A stretch of 64,000 nt of DNA from DASSYK01 sp036258315 (GCA_036258315.1 DATADX010000067.1:47433-111432), one strand, 5' to 3'; counted from the stretch's first letter, positions 1-9,037 are shown. Made by a program: numbers and translations. Notes: generated from the letters alone by a model not told the origin.

Positions 1-192
1 GTCGCCCAGCGGCTCCTCCACGAGCCGACGGTCCGGATCAAGGGCGTCGCCGATCGCGACGACTCCTACCTCTACGTCAGCGCGCTGCGCGAGCTGTTCG
101 GCCTCGACGCCGGCACCGAGCCGGAGAGCTTCGGGCAGCGCGGCGTCAGCTCGCTCGACGAGCGCCGCCGGCGCAACGACACCCGCGGCTAG
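1..192 (+). CDS. hemA: Glutamyl-tRNA reductase, C-terminal end (partial)
   Basis: The window opens inside the last 63 codons of a gene that stops at TAG 190-192. The visible part contains LLHEPTVRIK, a YVSALRELFGL helix and an Arg-rich tail. This matches the C-terminal dimerisation domain of glutamyl-tRNA reductase, which reduces Glu-tRNA to glutamate-1-semialdehyde at the start of C5 tetrapyrrole synthesis. The catalytic part lies outside the window. hemC starts 6 bp downstream on the same strand, as expected for a hem operon. The call rests on this short tail and the context. Confidence 0.75.
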   Translation, partial: VAQRLLHEPTVRIKGVADRDDSYLYVSALRELFGLDAGTEPESFGQRGVSSLDERRRRNDTRG

Positions 193-198
193 CGAGCC

Positions 199-1134
199 GT
201 GGCCGCCAAGCCTCCCTTGCGGCTCGGGACACGGGGCAGCCCCCTCGCCCTTGCGCAGGCCGAGCTCGTCGCGAAGGCGCTCGGCGACGCCGAGCCGGTC
301 CCGATCAGCACCTCCGGCGACGAGGGGCGGGACGGCGGGGAGCATCTCCCCGCCGGCGACAAGGCGCGCTTCGTGCGGGAGATCGAGGCCGCGCTGCTGG
401 CGCGCGAGGTCGACCTCGCGGTGCACTCGGCGAAGGACCTGCCCGGCGAGCTCCCCGACGGGCTCGAGATCGCGGGGGTGCCGGCGCGCGAGGACCCGCG
501 GGACGTCTACGTCGGCTCGGGCGACTCGCTCGACGACGTCCCAGACGGCGCCACCGTCGGGACCTCGAGCCTGCGCCGGCGCGCGCAGCTGCTCGCCTCG
601 CGTACCGACCTCGAGATCGTCCCGATCCGCGGCAACGTCGATACGAGGCTGCGCAAGCTCGCCGAGGACGGGATGGCCGGGATCGTGCTCGCCGCCGCGG
701 GCCTGCTGCGGCTCGGTCGCGAAACCGAGGTCGCCTTCACGTTCCCAGCGGAGGTGCTCACCCCTGCGCCGGGCCAGGGCGCGATCGCGATCGAGGCGCG
801 CTCCGACGATGAGCCGACCTTCGCGCGTGCCCAGACGGTCACCGACCGCGGCGCCCTCGCGGAGCTGAGCTGCGAGCGCGCCGCCGTCGCCGGACTGAAC
901 GCGAGCTGCGACACGCCGCTCGGCGTCAACGCCTCGATCGAGCGCGACCGGATGAGGGTGCGCGGCTTCTGCGGCCTCCCCGACGGCAGCGACTGGATCC
1001 GTGACGAGATCGAGGCCGACGCGAGCGAGCCCGAGGCGCTCGGCGCCCTGCTCGCGCGGCGGATGCTCGGCGCGGGCGCGGCGGAGCTGCTCGAGCGGGC
1101 CGAGGCGATGGCGCGCCAGGGAGCGGGCTCGTGA
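199..1134 (+). CDS. hemC: Hydroxymethylbilane synthase (porphobilinogen deaminase)
   Basis: This cytosolic enzyme joins four porphobilinogens into hydroxymethylbilane. The 311-aa protein shows TRGSPLAL (11-18), VHSAKDLP (75-82, with the catalytic Asp80), SSLRRR (123-128) and RGNVDTRL (144-151). Cys237 in SCDTPLGV is the expected attachment site of the dipyrromethane cofactor. Length and domain order are normal for the family. The start is GTG at 199, 6 bp after the hemA stop, and the stop overlaps the next gene by 4 bases (GTGA), so hemA, hemC and cobA-hemD are probably co-transcribed and translationally coupled. Confidence 0.97.
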   Translation: MAAKPPLRLGTRGSPLALAQAELVAKALGDAEPVPISTSGDEGRDGGEHLPAGDKARFVREIEAALLAREVDLAVHSAKDLPGELPDGLEIAGVPAREDPRDVYVGSGDSLDDVPDGATVGTSSLRRRAQLLASRTDLEIVPIRGNVDTRLRKLAEDGMAGIVLAAAGLLRLGRETEVAFTFPAEVLTPAPGQGAIAIEARSDDEPTFARAQTVTDRGALAELSCERAAVAGLNASCDTPLGVNASIERDRMRVRGFCGLPDGSDWIRDEIEADASEPEALGALLARRMLGAGAAELLERAEAMARQGAGS

Positions 1135-2633
1135 GCTCCCAGGTCGGGATCGTCTACCTGGTCGGGGCGGGCCCCGGCGACCCTGGGCTGATGACGGTGC
1201 GCTCGCTGGAGCTGATCGTCGCCGCCGACGTGATCGTCCACGACCGCCTGATCCCGCGGCAGGCGCTTGTGGGCGCGAGGGCCGAGGCCGAGCTGCTCTA
1301 CGTCGGCAAGGAGCCGGGCGCCGCCTCCATCCCCCAGGACCAGATCGAGCAGGTGCTGATCGACCGCGCGCGGTCCGGGAACCTGGTCGTGCGGCTGAAG
1401 GGCGGCGATCCGTTCGTGTTCGGCCGCGGGGGCGAGGAGGCCGAGGCCCTCGCCGCCGCGGGGGTCCCGTTCGAGGTCGTCCCGGGCATCACCGCGGGCG
1501 TCGGGGCAGCGGCCTACGCCGGGATCCCGGTCACCCACCGCGACGACGCCTCGGCCGCCGCCTTCGTCACCGGCCACGAGGATCCCGGCAAGGGAGAGGA
1601 CGCGCTCGACTACGAGGCGCTCGCGCGCTTCCCGGGAACGCTCGTCTTCTACATGGGCGTGAAGGCGCTGCCGCGGATCTCCGCGAGCCTGATCGCGGCC
1701 GGCCGGGACGCCGGCGAGGCGGCGGCGGTGATCTCGAGGGGCACGCTTCCGGACCAGCGCACCGTCAGCTCAGACCTCGCGGGGATCGCAGCGGCGGCCT
1801 CCGAGGCGGGCATCGGGCCGCCGGCGATCACCGTGGTCGGCCCCGTGGCGGCGCGGCGCGAGCGCATCGCTTGGTTCGAGCGGCGTCCGCTGCACGGGGT
1901 GAAGGTCGTCGTCACCAGGGCCCGCGCGCAGGCGAGCGAGCTGTCGCGGCGGCTGGAGGCGCTCGGCGCCGATCCGATCGAGCTGCCGGCGATCAGGATC
2001 GTCCCTCGGATCGAGAGCGACGAACTGAGCCGCGCGGTCGAGGCGATTCACACCTATGCGGTCGTCTGCCTGACGAGCGCCAACGGCGTCCACCTCCTGT
2101 TCGAGGCGATGGCGGAGCAGGGCCGCGACGCGCGCGCCCTCGCCAACGCCCAGGTGGCGGCGATCGGCCCCGGCACCGCGGCCGCCCTCGCCGAGCACGG
2201 GATCGTCGCCGACGTCGTCCCCGAGCGGTTCGTCGCCGAGTCGCTGCTCGAATCCCTCGCGGCGATGCCCCTCGAGGGTAGACCGGTGCTGGTCGCGCGC
2301 GCGGCCGAGGCCCGCGAGGTCCTCCCGGACGGACTGCGGGCGCGCGGCGCAGAGGTCGACGTGGTGACCCTCTACGAGACCGTCGCCGAGGCCCCGGACG
2401 AGCGCGACATCGAGGCAGCCGGGGACGCCGACTTCATCACCTTCACCTCCTCCTCGACGGTGCGCAACCTCGTCGGCGCCCTCGGCGACCGGATCCCGGC
2501 CGCCGCCAAGGTGATCTCGATCGGCCCCGTGACGAGCGAGGCCGCCCGCGAGGCAGGCCTCGAGGTCCACGCCGAGGCCGAGCGCCACGACGTCGGCGGC
2601 CTCGTCGAGGCCGTGCTCGTCGCGGCCACCTGA
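1131..2633 (+). CDS. cobA-hemD: Fused uroporphyrinogen-III C-methyltransferase / uroporphyrinogen-III synthase
   Basis: The 500-aa protein carries two enzymes. The N-terminal half (about 5-245) is a SAM uroporphyrinogen methyltransferase with VGAGPGDPGL (11-20) and RLKGGDPFVFGRGGEE (88-103). It makes precorrin-2 for the sirohaem and cobalamin branches. The C-terminal half (about 255-500) is a HemD domain starting at GVKVVVTRARAQ, with ITFTSSSTVRNL near the active cleft. It cyclises hydroxymethylbilane to uroporphyrinogen III. Such fusions are known in Actinobacteria and Firmicutes. The start GTG overlaps the hemC stop. The fusion places the branch-point enzyme and its substrate producer on one chain. 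Confidence 0.95.
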   Translation: MSSQVGIVYLVGAGPGDPGLMTVRSLELIVAADVIVHDRLIPRQALVGARAEAELLYVGKEPGAASIPQDQIEQVLIDRARSGNLVVRLKGGDPFVFGRGGEEAEALAAAGVPFEVVPGITAGVGAAAYAGIPVTHRDDASAAAFVTGHEDPGKGEDALDYEALARFPGTLVFYMGVKALPRISASLIAAGRDAGEAAAVISRGTLPDQRTVSSDLAGIAAAASEAGIGPPAITVVGPVAARRERIAWFERRPLHGVKVVVTRARAQASELSRRLEALGADPIELPAIRIVPRIESDELSRAVEAIHTYAVVCLTSANGVHLLFEAMAEQGRDARALANAQVAAIGPGTAAALAEHGIVADVVPERFVAESLLESLAAMPLEGRPVLVARAAEAREVLPDGLRARGAEVDVVTLYETVAEAPDERDIEAAGDADFITFTSSSTVRNLVGALGDRIPAAAKVISIGPVTSEAAREAGLEVHAEAERHDVGGLVEAVLVAAT

Positions 2634-2641
2634 CCTCTGGG

Positions 2642-2647
2642 TAGATT
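2642..2647 (+). promoter_or_regulatory. -10-like TAGATT, leaderless start of next gene
   Basis: TAGATT lies 6 nt before the GTG at 2654, just after the cobA-hemD stop. There is no Shine-Dalgarno sequence. This spacing predicts transcription starting at or next to the start codon. Confidence 0.55.
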
Positions 2648-2653
2648 GGCCCC

Positions 2654-3469
2654 GTGGCCGAGGGTCTGCCGATCACGTTCCTCTCCGACTACGGGTATGA
2701 GGACGAGTTCGCCGGTGTCTGCAGGGCGGTGATCGGGCAGATCGCGCCCGACGCGCCGCTGATCGACCTCACGCATGGGATCGGCAGGCAGGACGTCCGC
2801 CACGGGGCGCTGGCCCTCGCGAGCGCGCTCCCGTTCACGCCGCCGGGGGTGCACGTCGCGGTCGTCGACCCCGGCGTCGGCACCGGCCGGCGCGCCGTCG
2901 CCGCGTTGACGCGCGACGAGGGGCGATTCCTGGTCGGCCCCGACAACGGCCTGCTCGCGCCGGCGATCGAGCGCCTCGGCGGCTGCTCCGTCGCGATCGA
3001 CCTGGCCCAGTCGCCGTTTCGCCTCGAGCCGGTCTCGGCGACCTTCCACGGGCGCGACATCTTCGCGCCGGTCGCGGCCCACCTCGCGCTCGGGGCGACG
3101 CTCGGGGAGGCCGGCGAGAAGGTCGACCCCGACTCGCTCGCCCGGCTCGAGCTGCCGCGGCCGGCGATCGAGCCCGATCGCGTCACCGTCCACGCCCTCC
3201 GCGCCGACACCTACGGCAACGTCGTCCTCGACCTCGTTCCGGCGGATCTGGCCGACGGGCCGCTGAGGCCCGGCGAGTCGTTCGAGCTCGACGCGCCGGA
3301 CGGACGCTTCCAGGGCCGCTGGGCCCGGACCTTCGCCGACGTCGCTCCCGGCGACATGCTCCTCTACGAGGACTCGAGCCGCGTCCTCGCCCTCGCCGTC
3401 AACGGCGGCAGCGCCGCCGGGCTGCTGAACCTGCGGCCCGACGACGAGGTCGCGCTGCGGCCGCTGTGA
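2654..3469 (+). CDS. SAM hydroxide adenosyltransferase (DUF62 family)
   Basis: The 271-aa protein matches the DUF62/SAM-hydrolase family, which splits S-adenosylmethionine with hydroxide to adenosine and methionine and is related to fluorinase and chlorinase. Family landmarks are LSDYGYEDEFAG near the N terminus, DPGVGTGRRAV, GPDNGLLAP, FHGRDIFAP and the C-terminal DTYGNVVLDL strand. Length fits the hydrolase branch; I cannot exclude halogenase-like activity from motifs alone. It starts at GTG 2654 with a -10-like TAGATT just upstream, so it probably has its own leaderless promoter. Its GTGA stop overlap with birA suggests coupling to that gene. Confidence 0.88.
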   Translation: MAEGLPITFLSDYGYEDEFAGVCRAVIGQIAPDAPLIDLTHGIGRQDVRHGALALASALPFTPPGVHVAVVDPGVGTGRRAVAALTRDEGRFLVGPDNGLLAPAIERLGGCSVAIDLAQSPFRLEPVSATFHGRDIFAPVAAHLALGATLGEAGEKVDPDSLARLELPRPAIEPDRVTVHALRADTYGNVVLDLVPADLADGPLRPGESFELDAPDGRFQGRWARTFADVAPGDMLLYEDSSRVLALAVNGGSAAGLLNLRPDDEVALRPL

Positions 3470-4206
3470 ACGCGGCGGCGGGCTTCGGGCGGCCGCGCCG
3501 CCACCTGCGCCGCACCGATTCGACCAACGCGCGTGCGAAGGAGCTGGCCGAGAAGGGGGGCCCGAGCGGGCTGGTCGTCACGGCCGACGAGCAGACCGCG
3601 GGGCGCGGCCGCCAGGGGCGCAGCTGGTTCGCACCGCCCGGGACGGCGCTGCTCTACTCCGCGCTCGTCCGGCCCGAGCGCGCGCTGCCGCTGCTGCCGC
3701 TCGCCGCCCCGCTCGCCGTCTGCGAGGCGGCCGAGGCGGTGGCGCCGGTGCGCTGCCAGGTGAAGTGGCCGAACGACGTCTGGGTGGACGGGCGGAAGCT
3801 CGCCGGGATCCTGATCGAGTCCCGCCCCGAGGTCGGCGGCGGAGGCTGGACGGTGATCGGGGTTGGGCTGAACGTCGCGGTCCCCCAGGCCGAGCTCCCG
3901 GATGAGCTGCGCGGACGCACGACGTCGCTGACGGCCGACGGCGAGGGGGGAGCGAGCGTCGCCGAGGCGATGCGCGCGCTGAATGACGCGCTGGGTCGGT
4001 GGATCGTGGCGCCCGAGGAGGAGGTGATCGGCGCGTTCAGGGCGCGCGACGCCCTCGCCGGGCGCTCGATCTCGTGGGAGGAGGGTGCGGGCACCGCCGC
4101 CGGGATCGATTCGTCCGGACACCTGCTCGTCGACACCGCGACGGGCGAGCGGATCGCGCTCGGCGCGGGCGAGGTCCACCTCACGCTTGGCGTCCGGCGG
4201 TCGTAG
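3466..4206 (+). CDS. birA: Biotin--[acetyl-CoA-carboxylase] ligase
   Basis: This enzyme activates biotin to biotinyl-AMP and transfers it to a lysine of biotin carboxyl carrier domains. The 246-aa protein has STNARAKELA, the biotinyl-AMP loop GRGRQGRSW (46-54), KWPNDVWVDGRKLAG and a small C-terminal SH3-like domain. It lacks the N-terminal helix-turn-helix of E. coli BirA, so it is a class I enzyme without repressor function. The GTG start overlaps the previous stop by 4 bases. Its stop lies 2 bp from the stop of the convergent gene, leaving no room for a separate terminator. Confidence 0.95.
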   Translation: MNAAAGFGRPRRHLRRTDSTNARAKELAEKGGPSGLVVTADEQTAGRGRQGRSWFAPPGTALLYSALVRPERALPLLPLAAPLAVCEAAEAVAPVRCQVKWPNDVWVDGRKLAGILIESRPEVGGGGWTVIGVGLNVAVPQAELPDELRGRTTSLTADGEGGASVAEAMRALNDALGRWIVAPEEEVIGAFRARDALAGRSISWEEGAGTAAGIDSSGHLLVDTATGERIALGAGEVHLTLGVRRS

Positions 4207-4208
4207 AG

Positions 4209-5543
4209 CTACTTCCGGTTCGTCTTCTTGTGCTTCTTTTTCTTGCAGCGCTTCTTCTTGTGCTTCCTCTTCTTCGCCTCGACCGCCCGGCTCTTCTTTT
4301 TCTTCTTCTTGCTCTTCTTGCACTTCTTCGCGACGGGCACGCAGCGGGGTGCGACATCCGACCGCGAGCCGACGATCTTGCTCACCGAGCCAGTGGTGGT
4401 CACGTACAGACCGCAGGTCGCGTCCTCGCCGAACGAGGTCGGGAGCTCGAGCGGCGGCGCCCCCTCGGAGCGATCGTCGCTGGCGAGCGGGGTTCCCAGC
4501 CGGATCGAGCGCAGCTCACCGTCGCCGAGGTCCGCGTAGACGTAGCGTCCGGCGAGCTCCGGGATCTGACTGCCGCGGTAGACGTAGCCGCCGATCACAC
4601 TGTCGGGGCCGTCGTTGTGCGGATAGGCGAACACGGGGGCGGTCGTGCCCGGACAGCTCCCCGAGAAGCCCTCGCAGCCCGGCCAGCCGAAGTTCGCCCC
4701 GGCTCCGAGGCCGCCCGAGGCCGGCGCGTAGTCGACCTCCTCGAAGGCGCTGTTGCCGACGTCGCCGATCACCATGTCGCCGGTCAGGCGGTCGAACGAG
4801 AACCGCCACGGGTTCCGAAGTCCTAGGCTCCAGATCTCGCCAACGGCCCCGGCGACGGCGGCGAACGGATTGGAGGCGGGGACACCGTGGGCGCCCGGGA
4901 GGCTGCCGTGCGGGTCGATCCGGAGGATCTTCCCGTGCGGATTGGCGAGGTCTTGCGCGTTCGACGAGATGGCGGCGTCCCCGACCGAGATGTAGAGCAT
5001 CCCGTCCTTGCCGAACTGGAGCTGCCCGCCGTTGTGGTTGGTCGCCGGGCTGCCGCCGCGCGAAAGGGTCATCACCGGCCGCCGCGTGGTTGCGTCAGCC
5101 ACATCCGGATTCGGGCCGACGCGGTACTCGTCGATATGGATGTCGCCCCCCTGGGGGGACCCGCCCGCCGCCCCGGTGCCGGTGTAGTCGATGTAGAAGA
5201 GCCCGTTCGAGGCGAAGTTCGGGTCGAACGCCATCGAGAGCAGGCCTCGCTCGCCCCCGGTGGCGACGTTGGGAACGCTCAGAAAGGGAGCGCCGAGCCT
5301 CGTCCCGTTCTTGACCACGTGGATCTGGCCGCCCTGCTCGACCACGAACAGGCGGGGGTCACCGGGAGGCGAGGTGACGTAGACCGGAAAGCTGAACGTT
5401 CCCCCGACCGGCTCGAGTCCGACCGCCCCGGAATCGGCCGGCACAGCGAACGGTGCCAACAGGCACCCTGCCAACAGACCTAGGCGTGTCAGGCGGCTGG
5501 ATCCCCGGGTCCGGGCTGGGGATGCTACGGGCGCCCGAAACAT
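4209..5543 (-). CDS. Exported PQQ-dependent sugar dehydrogenase (GSDH type) with Lys-rich tail
   Basis: The 444-aa protein has an N-terminal signal sequence (LTRLGLLAGCLLAPFAVPADSG) and a six-bladed propeller of the soluble aldose sugar dehydrogenase type (YliI/GSDH). Family marks are NHNGGQLQFGKDGMLYISVGD-like text around the catalytic His, GLRNPWRFSFD and a NFGWPGCEG segment. The last about 55 residues are almost only Lys, Arg, Cys and His, with runs such as KKSKKKKKKS. I chose ATG 5543 because translation upstream would run into the preceding gene and because the signal peptide starts there. It begins 1 bp after the helicase stop, so the two are an operon. PQQ binding is inferred from the family. 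Confidence 0.85.
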   Translation of the reverse strand: MFRAPVASPARTRGSSRLTRLGLLAGCLLAPFAVPADSGAVGLEPVGGTFSFPVYVTSPPGDPRLFVVEQGGQIHVVKNGTRLGAPFLSVPNVATGGERGLLSMAFDPNFASNGLFYIDYTGTGAAGGSPQGGDIHIDEYRVGPNPDVADATTRRPVMTLSRGGSPATNHNGGQLQFGKDGMLYISVGDAAISSNAQDLANPHGKILRIDPHGSLPGAHGVPASNPFAAVAGAVGEIWSLGLRNPWRFSFDRLTGDMVIGDVGNSAFEEVDYAPASGGLGAGANFGWPGCEGFSGSCPGTTAPVFAYPHNDGPDSVIGGYVYRGSQIPELAGRYVYADLGDGELRSIRLGTPLASDDRSEGAPPLELPTSFGEDATCGLYVTTTGSVSKIVGSRSDVAPRCVPVAKKCKKSKKKKKKSRAVEAKKRKHKKKRCKKKKHKKTNRK

Positions 5544-5544
5544 C

Positions 5545-8241
5545 CTAGGCGCCCCCGCGCTCCTCGGCCGCGTCGAGGTCCTCGTCGGGATCATCCATCT
5601 CGCCCTCCGCCGGGTCGAGATCGACGTCATCGTCCTCATCCGGCTCGAGCTCGCCGGGAGGGCTGACCTGATCGGGCTTGTCGAGGTCCGGCGTGTCGCC
5701 GTCGCCAGACCCGTTCGTCGCGTCGACGATCTCCTCGTCGGTCCGCTCCGCTCGCTCCGACGCCTTGGCGCCGTTCGAGCGGGAGGCGTTCCGGCCCTGT
5801 CCCTGGGCTTGTCCCTTACGCTTGCGCCGGCGGCGGCGCGAGCCCGCCTTGGGGAAGTTCTTGAGCAGCTCGCGGGCGACGCCGGACGGCTTCCGGGCCG
5901 CGCGCATCCGCGCCCCGCGCAGCACCTCCTCGCCCTCGGGGGTATGCGCTACAGCCGCAGCGAGCAGCGCCGAGGCGAGCCGGCGGTCGTGGTTGCGGGC
6001 GGCGTGGACGAGCCGGCGGGCGTTGCGGCCGTGGGCGCGCCCGGAGGAATTGACCAGCAGGCCGAGCAGCCGCTTCGTCTCGGGCCAGCGCTGGACGGCG
6101 TACTCCTCGTGGAGGTCGCGGGTGTAGCCGGCGAGCCGCCACACCCATGCCTGCGCCTGGTCGCGGCGGCCGATCCGGCGCTCGGCCAGCGCCTCGAGCA
6201 GCACCCGGGTGCCGGCGCGGCGGTCGTCGCGGGACCAGGTCCCGACGGTGTCGATCGCATCGTCGAAGGCGTCGGGATCGCGGAGCGCGGCGATCTCGCT
6301 GAGCGCCTTGATCCGCAGTTGCGAGTTGCGGTTGCGCTGCAGGCAGGTGAGCAGGAAGCGGCGCCGCAGCTCCTTGGTCGTGTCGTGCTGCAGCATCGCC
6401 TTCGCGCGGCGCCAGCCGGACGGGTTGACCCGGGCGCCGGCGAGGGCGGCCCAGACGTGCTGCTCGGGATGGTCGAGGTTCTCGACCGCGATCCGCCACA
6501 GCTCGCGCTCGAGGACCTGAAGGCGGCGGTTCGGGTCGTCGGACACGGGGACGACCCGCTTCTCGACCCGGACGCGCCGGCCGCGGCCGCGGCGAACGGG
6601 TCCGACGACGATCGCCCCGCCGCGGTAGACGTCGCGGTCGAGCAGGCTGTGCAGGGTGACGATCGTCTCGTCGTGGGTGGTCGCCGGGTGGACGAAGTCG
6701 AGAACCAGGCCCGCCTCCTTGCCGGGGTTGCGGCGGGTGACACGGCCGACGCGCTGCTGGTAGACGCGGCGCGAGGCGGTCGGGGCGAGGTGCATGCAGA
6801 TCGTCGCGCGGGGTGAGTTCCAGCCCTCGGCGAGCAGCATCGCGTTGCACAGCACATCGACTTCGCCCCGCTCGAATCCGGCCAGGATCTCGGCCAGCTC
6901 GCGCTTCGGGGTCTCCCCGGAGACCGCGCGGGCGTTGATACCGACGTCCTGAAAGGCCTTCGCGACGTTGTTGGCGTGCTTCACGCCCGCGGTGTAGACG
7001 ACGCCCGCGACCTTGCGGAACCGCGACTTGTAGAGATCCGCGATCGCGACGTTGAAGGGCGCCTGGTCCAGCAGCTTCGCCAGCTCCTCCTGGTCGAAGT
7101 CCTGGTCGACCTCGCCCTTGCGCAGCGGCACCTTGGCGATCGTCCGCACCCCCGGGCCGGGCGGGATCCGGATGCAGCGCAGCGGCGCGATCACGCCGCG
7201 CCGAGCCGCCTGGGCGAGATCGAAGCGCGACGTCTGGGTGGGGAACAGGTCGGTGACGTGGCGGGCGATCAGCGCGCCCGTCGCGGTCATCCCGATGTAG
7301 ACGGGACCGACCCAGGCGCGGATGCAGGCTGAGGTCTTCTCGCCGAGCGCCGTGTGGGCCTCGTCGCAAATCACAATTGAATAGGCATCCGAGATGCGAC
7401 CGGCGTTGCGGACGAACCACTGGTAGGTCTCGACGGTGACCGGGCCGTAGGGGTGGTCGGCGTCGCCCAGCAGCGGCGGCGAGAGGCGGTCGCCGTAGCC
7501 GCGGTCGGAGATCTCGCCGATGAACTGGTCGACGAGGTTGCGGCGGTGGGTGAGGATCAGGATGCCGCCGGTGCGCGACGCCTCGACGAAGCCGACCGCG
7601 GCGACCGTCTTGCCGGCGCCGGTCGCGTGCTCGAACCAGAAGCGGCGGCTGGCGCCGGGGTCCTCGGGGACTTCCTCCACGACGTCCTCGTCCTCCTCGG
7701 CCTCGTCCCAGTCCTTCGGCTCCTCGTCCGGGGCGAGCTCGTCGGCCTCCTCCTCCACCTCCTCGAGGGCCTCCTGTTCGCTGTCCCGGTCGGCGTCGCG
7801 CTTGCGCTTCGTGGCGGCGCCGTTCGAGGCCGAGGCGGCCTCCTCGGCGCCACCGTTGACGTTCACGGCCGGGCGGCCGTTCGTCGGGCCGGCCTCGATC
7901 TCGGAAATCAGCGCGGCGAGCGTCCCGGACAGCGCGTCCACCTGGTGCGGGTTGAGCTCCGCGCCGTCGAGCAGCTTCGGCGGCTCCTCGTCGAGCAACC
8001 GCTCCAGCCCGAGCAGGAGCGAGTAGTCGCGCCGCCACTCGAACGACGGGTACTCGCGACCCTCGTCGATCTCGGCGAGGGCGTCGTCGAGCGCGCGCCT
8101 CCGCGCGCTGCCCGGCGTCAGGTCCTTCGGCTTCTCGCCCTCGAGCAGGACGGGCTCGCGCGTGAATTCCTTCGCGCGCTCGATGTCGGCGCCAGTGGGC
8201 GCTTTCGCCGCTTTCACGGCCACTTGAGTGGTTTCAGCCAT
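5545..8241 (-). CDS. DEAD/DEAH-box (SF2) helicase with acidic insertion and HEAT-like C-terminus
   Basis: The 898-aa protein contains Walker A ATGAGKT (about 206-212), ILILTHRRNLVDQ (Ia), DEAH (293-296) and QQRVGRVTRRNPGKEAGLVLDF (VI), so it is an SF2 ATPase of the UvrB/type-III-restriction-like class. A LNPHQVDAL segment (96-104) looks like the nucleotide-sensing motif normally close to Walker A; here about 95 mostly acidic or low-complexity residues separate them. After the helicase core come Arg-rich, helical HEAT-like repeats (about 560-780), a basic stretch RRRRRKRKGQ and a 60-residue acidic tail. The start ATG 8241 has AGAAAG upstream. The substrate is unknown; RNA or DNA remodelling is inference. 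Confidence 0.8.
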   Translation of the reverse strand: MAETTQVAVKAAKAPTGADIERAKEFTREPVLLEGEKPKDLTPGSARRRALDDALAEIDEGREYPSFEWRRDYSLLLGLERLLDEEPPKLLDGAELNPHQVDALSGTLAALISEIEAGPTNGRPAVNVNGGAEEAASASNGAATKRKRDADRDSEQEALEEVEEEADELAPDEEPKDWDEAEEDEDVVEEVPEDPGASRRFWFEHATGAGKTVAAVGFVEASRTGGILILTHRRNLVDQFIGEISDRGYGDRLSPPLLGDADHPYGPVTVETYQWFVRNAGRISDAYSIVICDEAHTALGEKTSACIRAWVGPVYIGMTATGALIARHVTDLFPTQTSRFDLAQAARRGVIAPLRCIRIPPGPGVRTIAKVPLRKGEVDQDFDQEELAKLLDQAPFNVAIADLYKSRFRKVAGVVYTAGVKHANNVAKAFQDVGINARAVSGETPKRELAEILAGFERGEVDVLCNAMLLAEGWNSPRATICMHLAPTASRRVYQQRVGRVTRRNPGKEAGLVLDFVHPATTHDETIVTLHSLLDRDVYRGGAIVVGPVRRGRGRRVRVEKRVVPVSDDPNRRLQVLERELWRIAVENLDHPEQHVWAALAGARVNPSGWRRAKAMLQHDTTKELRRRFLLTCLQRNRNSQLRIKALSEIAALRDPDAFDDAIDTVGTWSRDDRRAGTRVLLEALAERRIGRRDQAQAWVWRLAGYTRDLHEEYAVQRWPETKRLLGLLVNSSGRAHGRNARRLVHAARNHDRRLASALLAAAVAHTPEGEEVLRGARMRAARKPSGVARELLKNFPKAGSRRRRRKRKGQAQGQGRNASRSNGAKASERAERTDEEIVDATNGSGDGDTPDLDKPDQVSPPGELEPDEDDDVDLDPAEGEMDDPDEDLDAAEERGGA

Positions 8242-8349
8242 GAGGCTTTCTGATCTGGCGCTCCTCGCCCGACGAAGCACCAGGACGAGGCGCGGTGAGC
8301 CTGATCGTGGGCGGCTGCGGGAGCAACCTGCACTCCGAGCCCCCTCTCG

Positions 8350-8369
8350 GGTCCAGGAATGAATGGACC
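8350..8369. promoter_or_regulatory. Inverted repeat in helicase leader region
   Basis: GGTCCA and TGGACC flank 8 bases in the 184-bp gap between the divergent helicase and TlpA-like genes. An AT-richer stretch follows (TGATCATTAAAG, 8372-8383), which read leftwards gives TTTAAT and could be the helicase -10. The repeat could be an operator or a leader hairpin; nothing decides between them. Confidence 0.3.
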
Positions 8370-8425
8370 GCTGATCATTAAAGCACCCGGCAGGGACCGC
8401 CGTACCTCCGGGATGTGAAGATTCG

Positions 8426-9007
8426 TTGATACACGTGCCTCGACCGCTGACAGCTCTGGCCATCCTGGGCGCCGTGCTCGCGCTCGCCGCATGCGGCTCC
8501 GGCGACGACGCCGGCAATCCCGACTCGGAGCTGACCCTCGAGCAGGCGACCGCGCCGCTCGAGAACGCGCCTCCGCAGCTGACCGCGATCCGCGATCAGG
8601 CGAACGAGCTTCTCGACGAGGGAGCCGAGGGCTTCGAGAACCGGCTCGCCGAGCTCGAGGGGACGCCGGTCGTCGTCAACAAATGGGCCTCGTGGTGCGG
8701 CCCCTGCCGGCTCGAGTTCCCGTTCTTCCAGTCCCAGGCCGAGCAGCGAGCCAAGCAGCTCGCCTTCCTCGGCGTCGGCGCCAACGACTCCGAGGCGGCG
8801 CTCACCGACTTCCTCGAGCAGCTCCCGCTCCCCTACCCCTCCTACTACGACCCCGGCCTCGAGATCGCGAAGGAGCTCGGCGGGCCGACCCAGGCCTTCC
8901 CGTCGACCTCGTTCTACGACCGCGGCGGCGAGCTCGTCTTCACCCGCCCCGGCGGGTACGAGGACGAGTCCGAGCTCGCCGCGGACATCGACCAGTACGC
9001 GAGATAG
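8426..9007 (+). CDS. TlpA/ResA-like thioredoxin-fold lipoprotein
   Basis: The protein (193 aa from TTG 8426, or 190 from GTG 8435) has a lipoprotein signal peptide ending LALAACG, so it should be anchored outside the membrane by Cys23. The thioredoxin fold carries WCGPC (Cys91/Cys94), the redox motif of TlpA/ResA proteins that reduce exported disulfides, for example in cytochrome c or thiol maturation. TQAFPSTSFYDRGGEL fits the cis-Pro strand. No ccd or ccs genes are nearby, so the partner is unknown. The start is uncertain; neither candidate has a clear ribosome site. Confidence 0.88.
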   Translation: MIHVPRPLTALAILGAVLALAACGSGDDAGNPDSELTLEQATAPLENAPPQLTAIRDQANELLDEGAEGFENRLAELEGTPVVVNKWASWCGPCRLEFPFFQSQAEQRAKQLAFLGVGANDSEAALTDFLEQLPLPYPSYYDPGLEIAKELGGPTQAFPSTSFYDRGGELVFTRPGGYEDESELAADIDQYAR

Positions 9008-9031
9008 GGACAACCGCCGTCCCCGCTGACG

Positions 9032-9037
9032 GATAAT
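9032..9037 (+). promoter_or_regulatory. -10-like GATAAT deciding the nfeD start
   Basis: GATAAT is followed by 7 nt and then ATG 9045. An in-frame ATG at 9036 overlaps the hexamer, so the leaderless spacing favours 9045 as the start. Confidence 0.5.

Noticed and set aside
4228..4539. Phe-rich ORF at the end of the PQQ dehydrogenase gene
   Set aside because: It is the antisense of the Lys tract (AAG runs read as CTT/TTC) and so a by-product.
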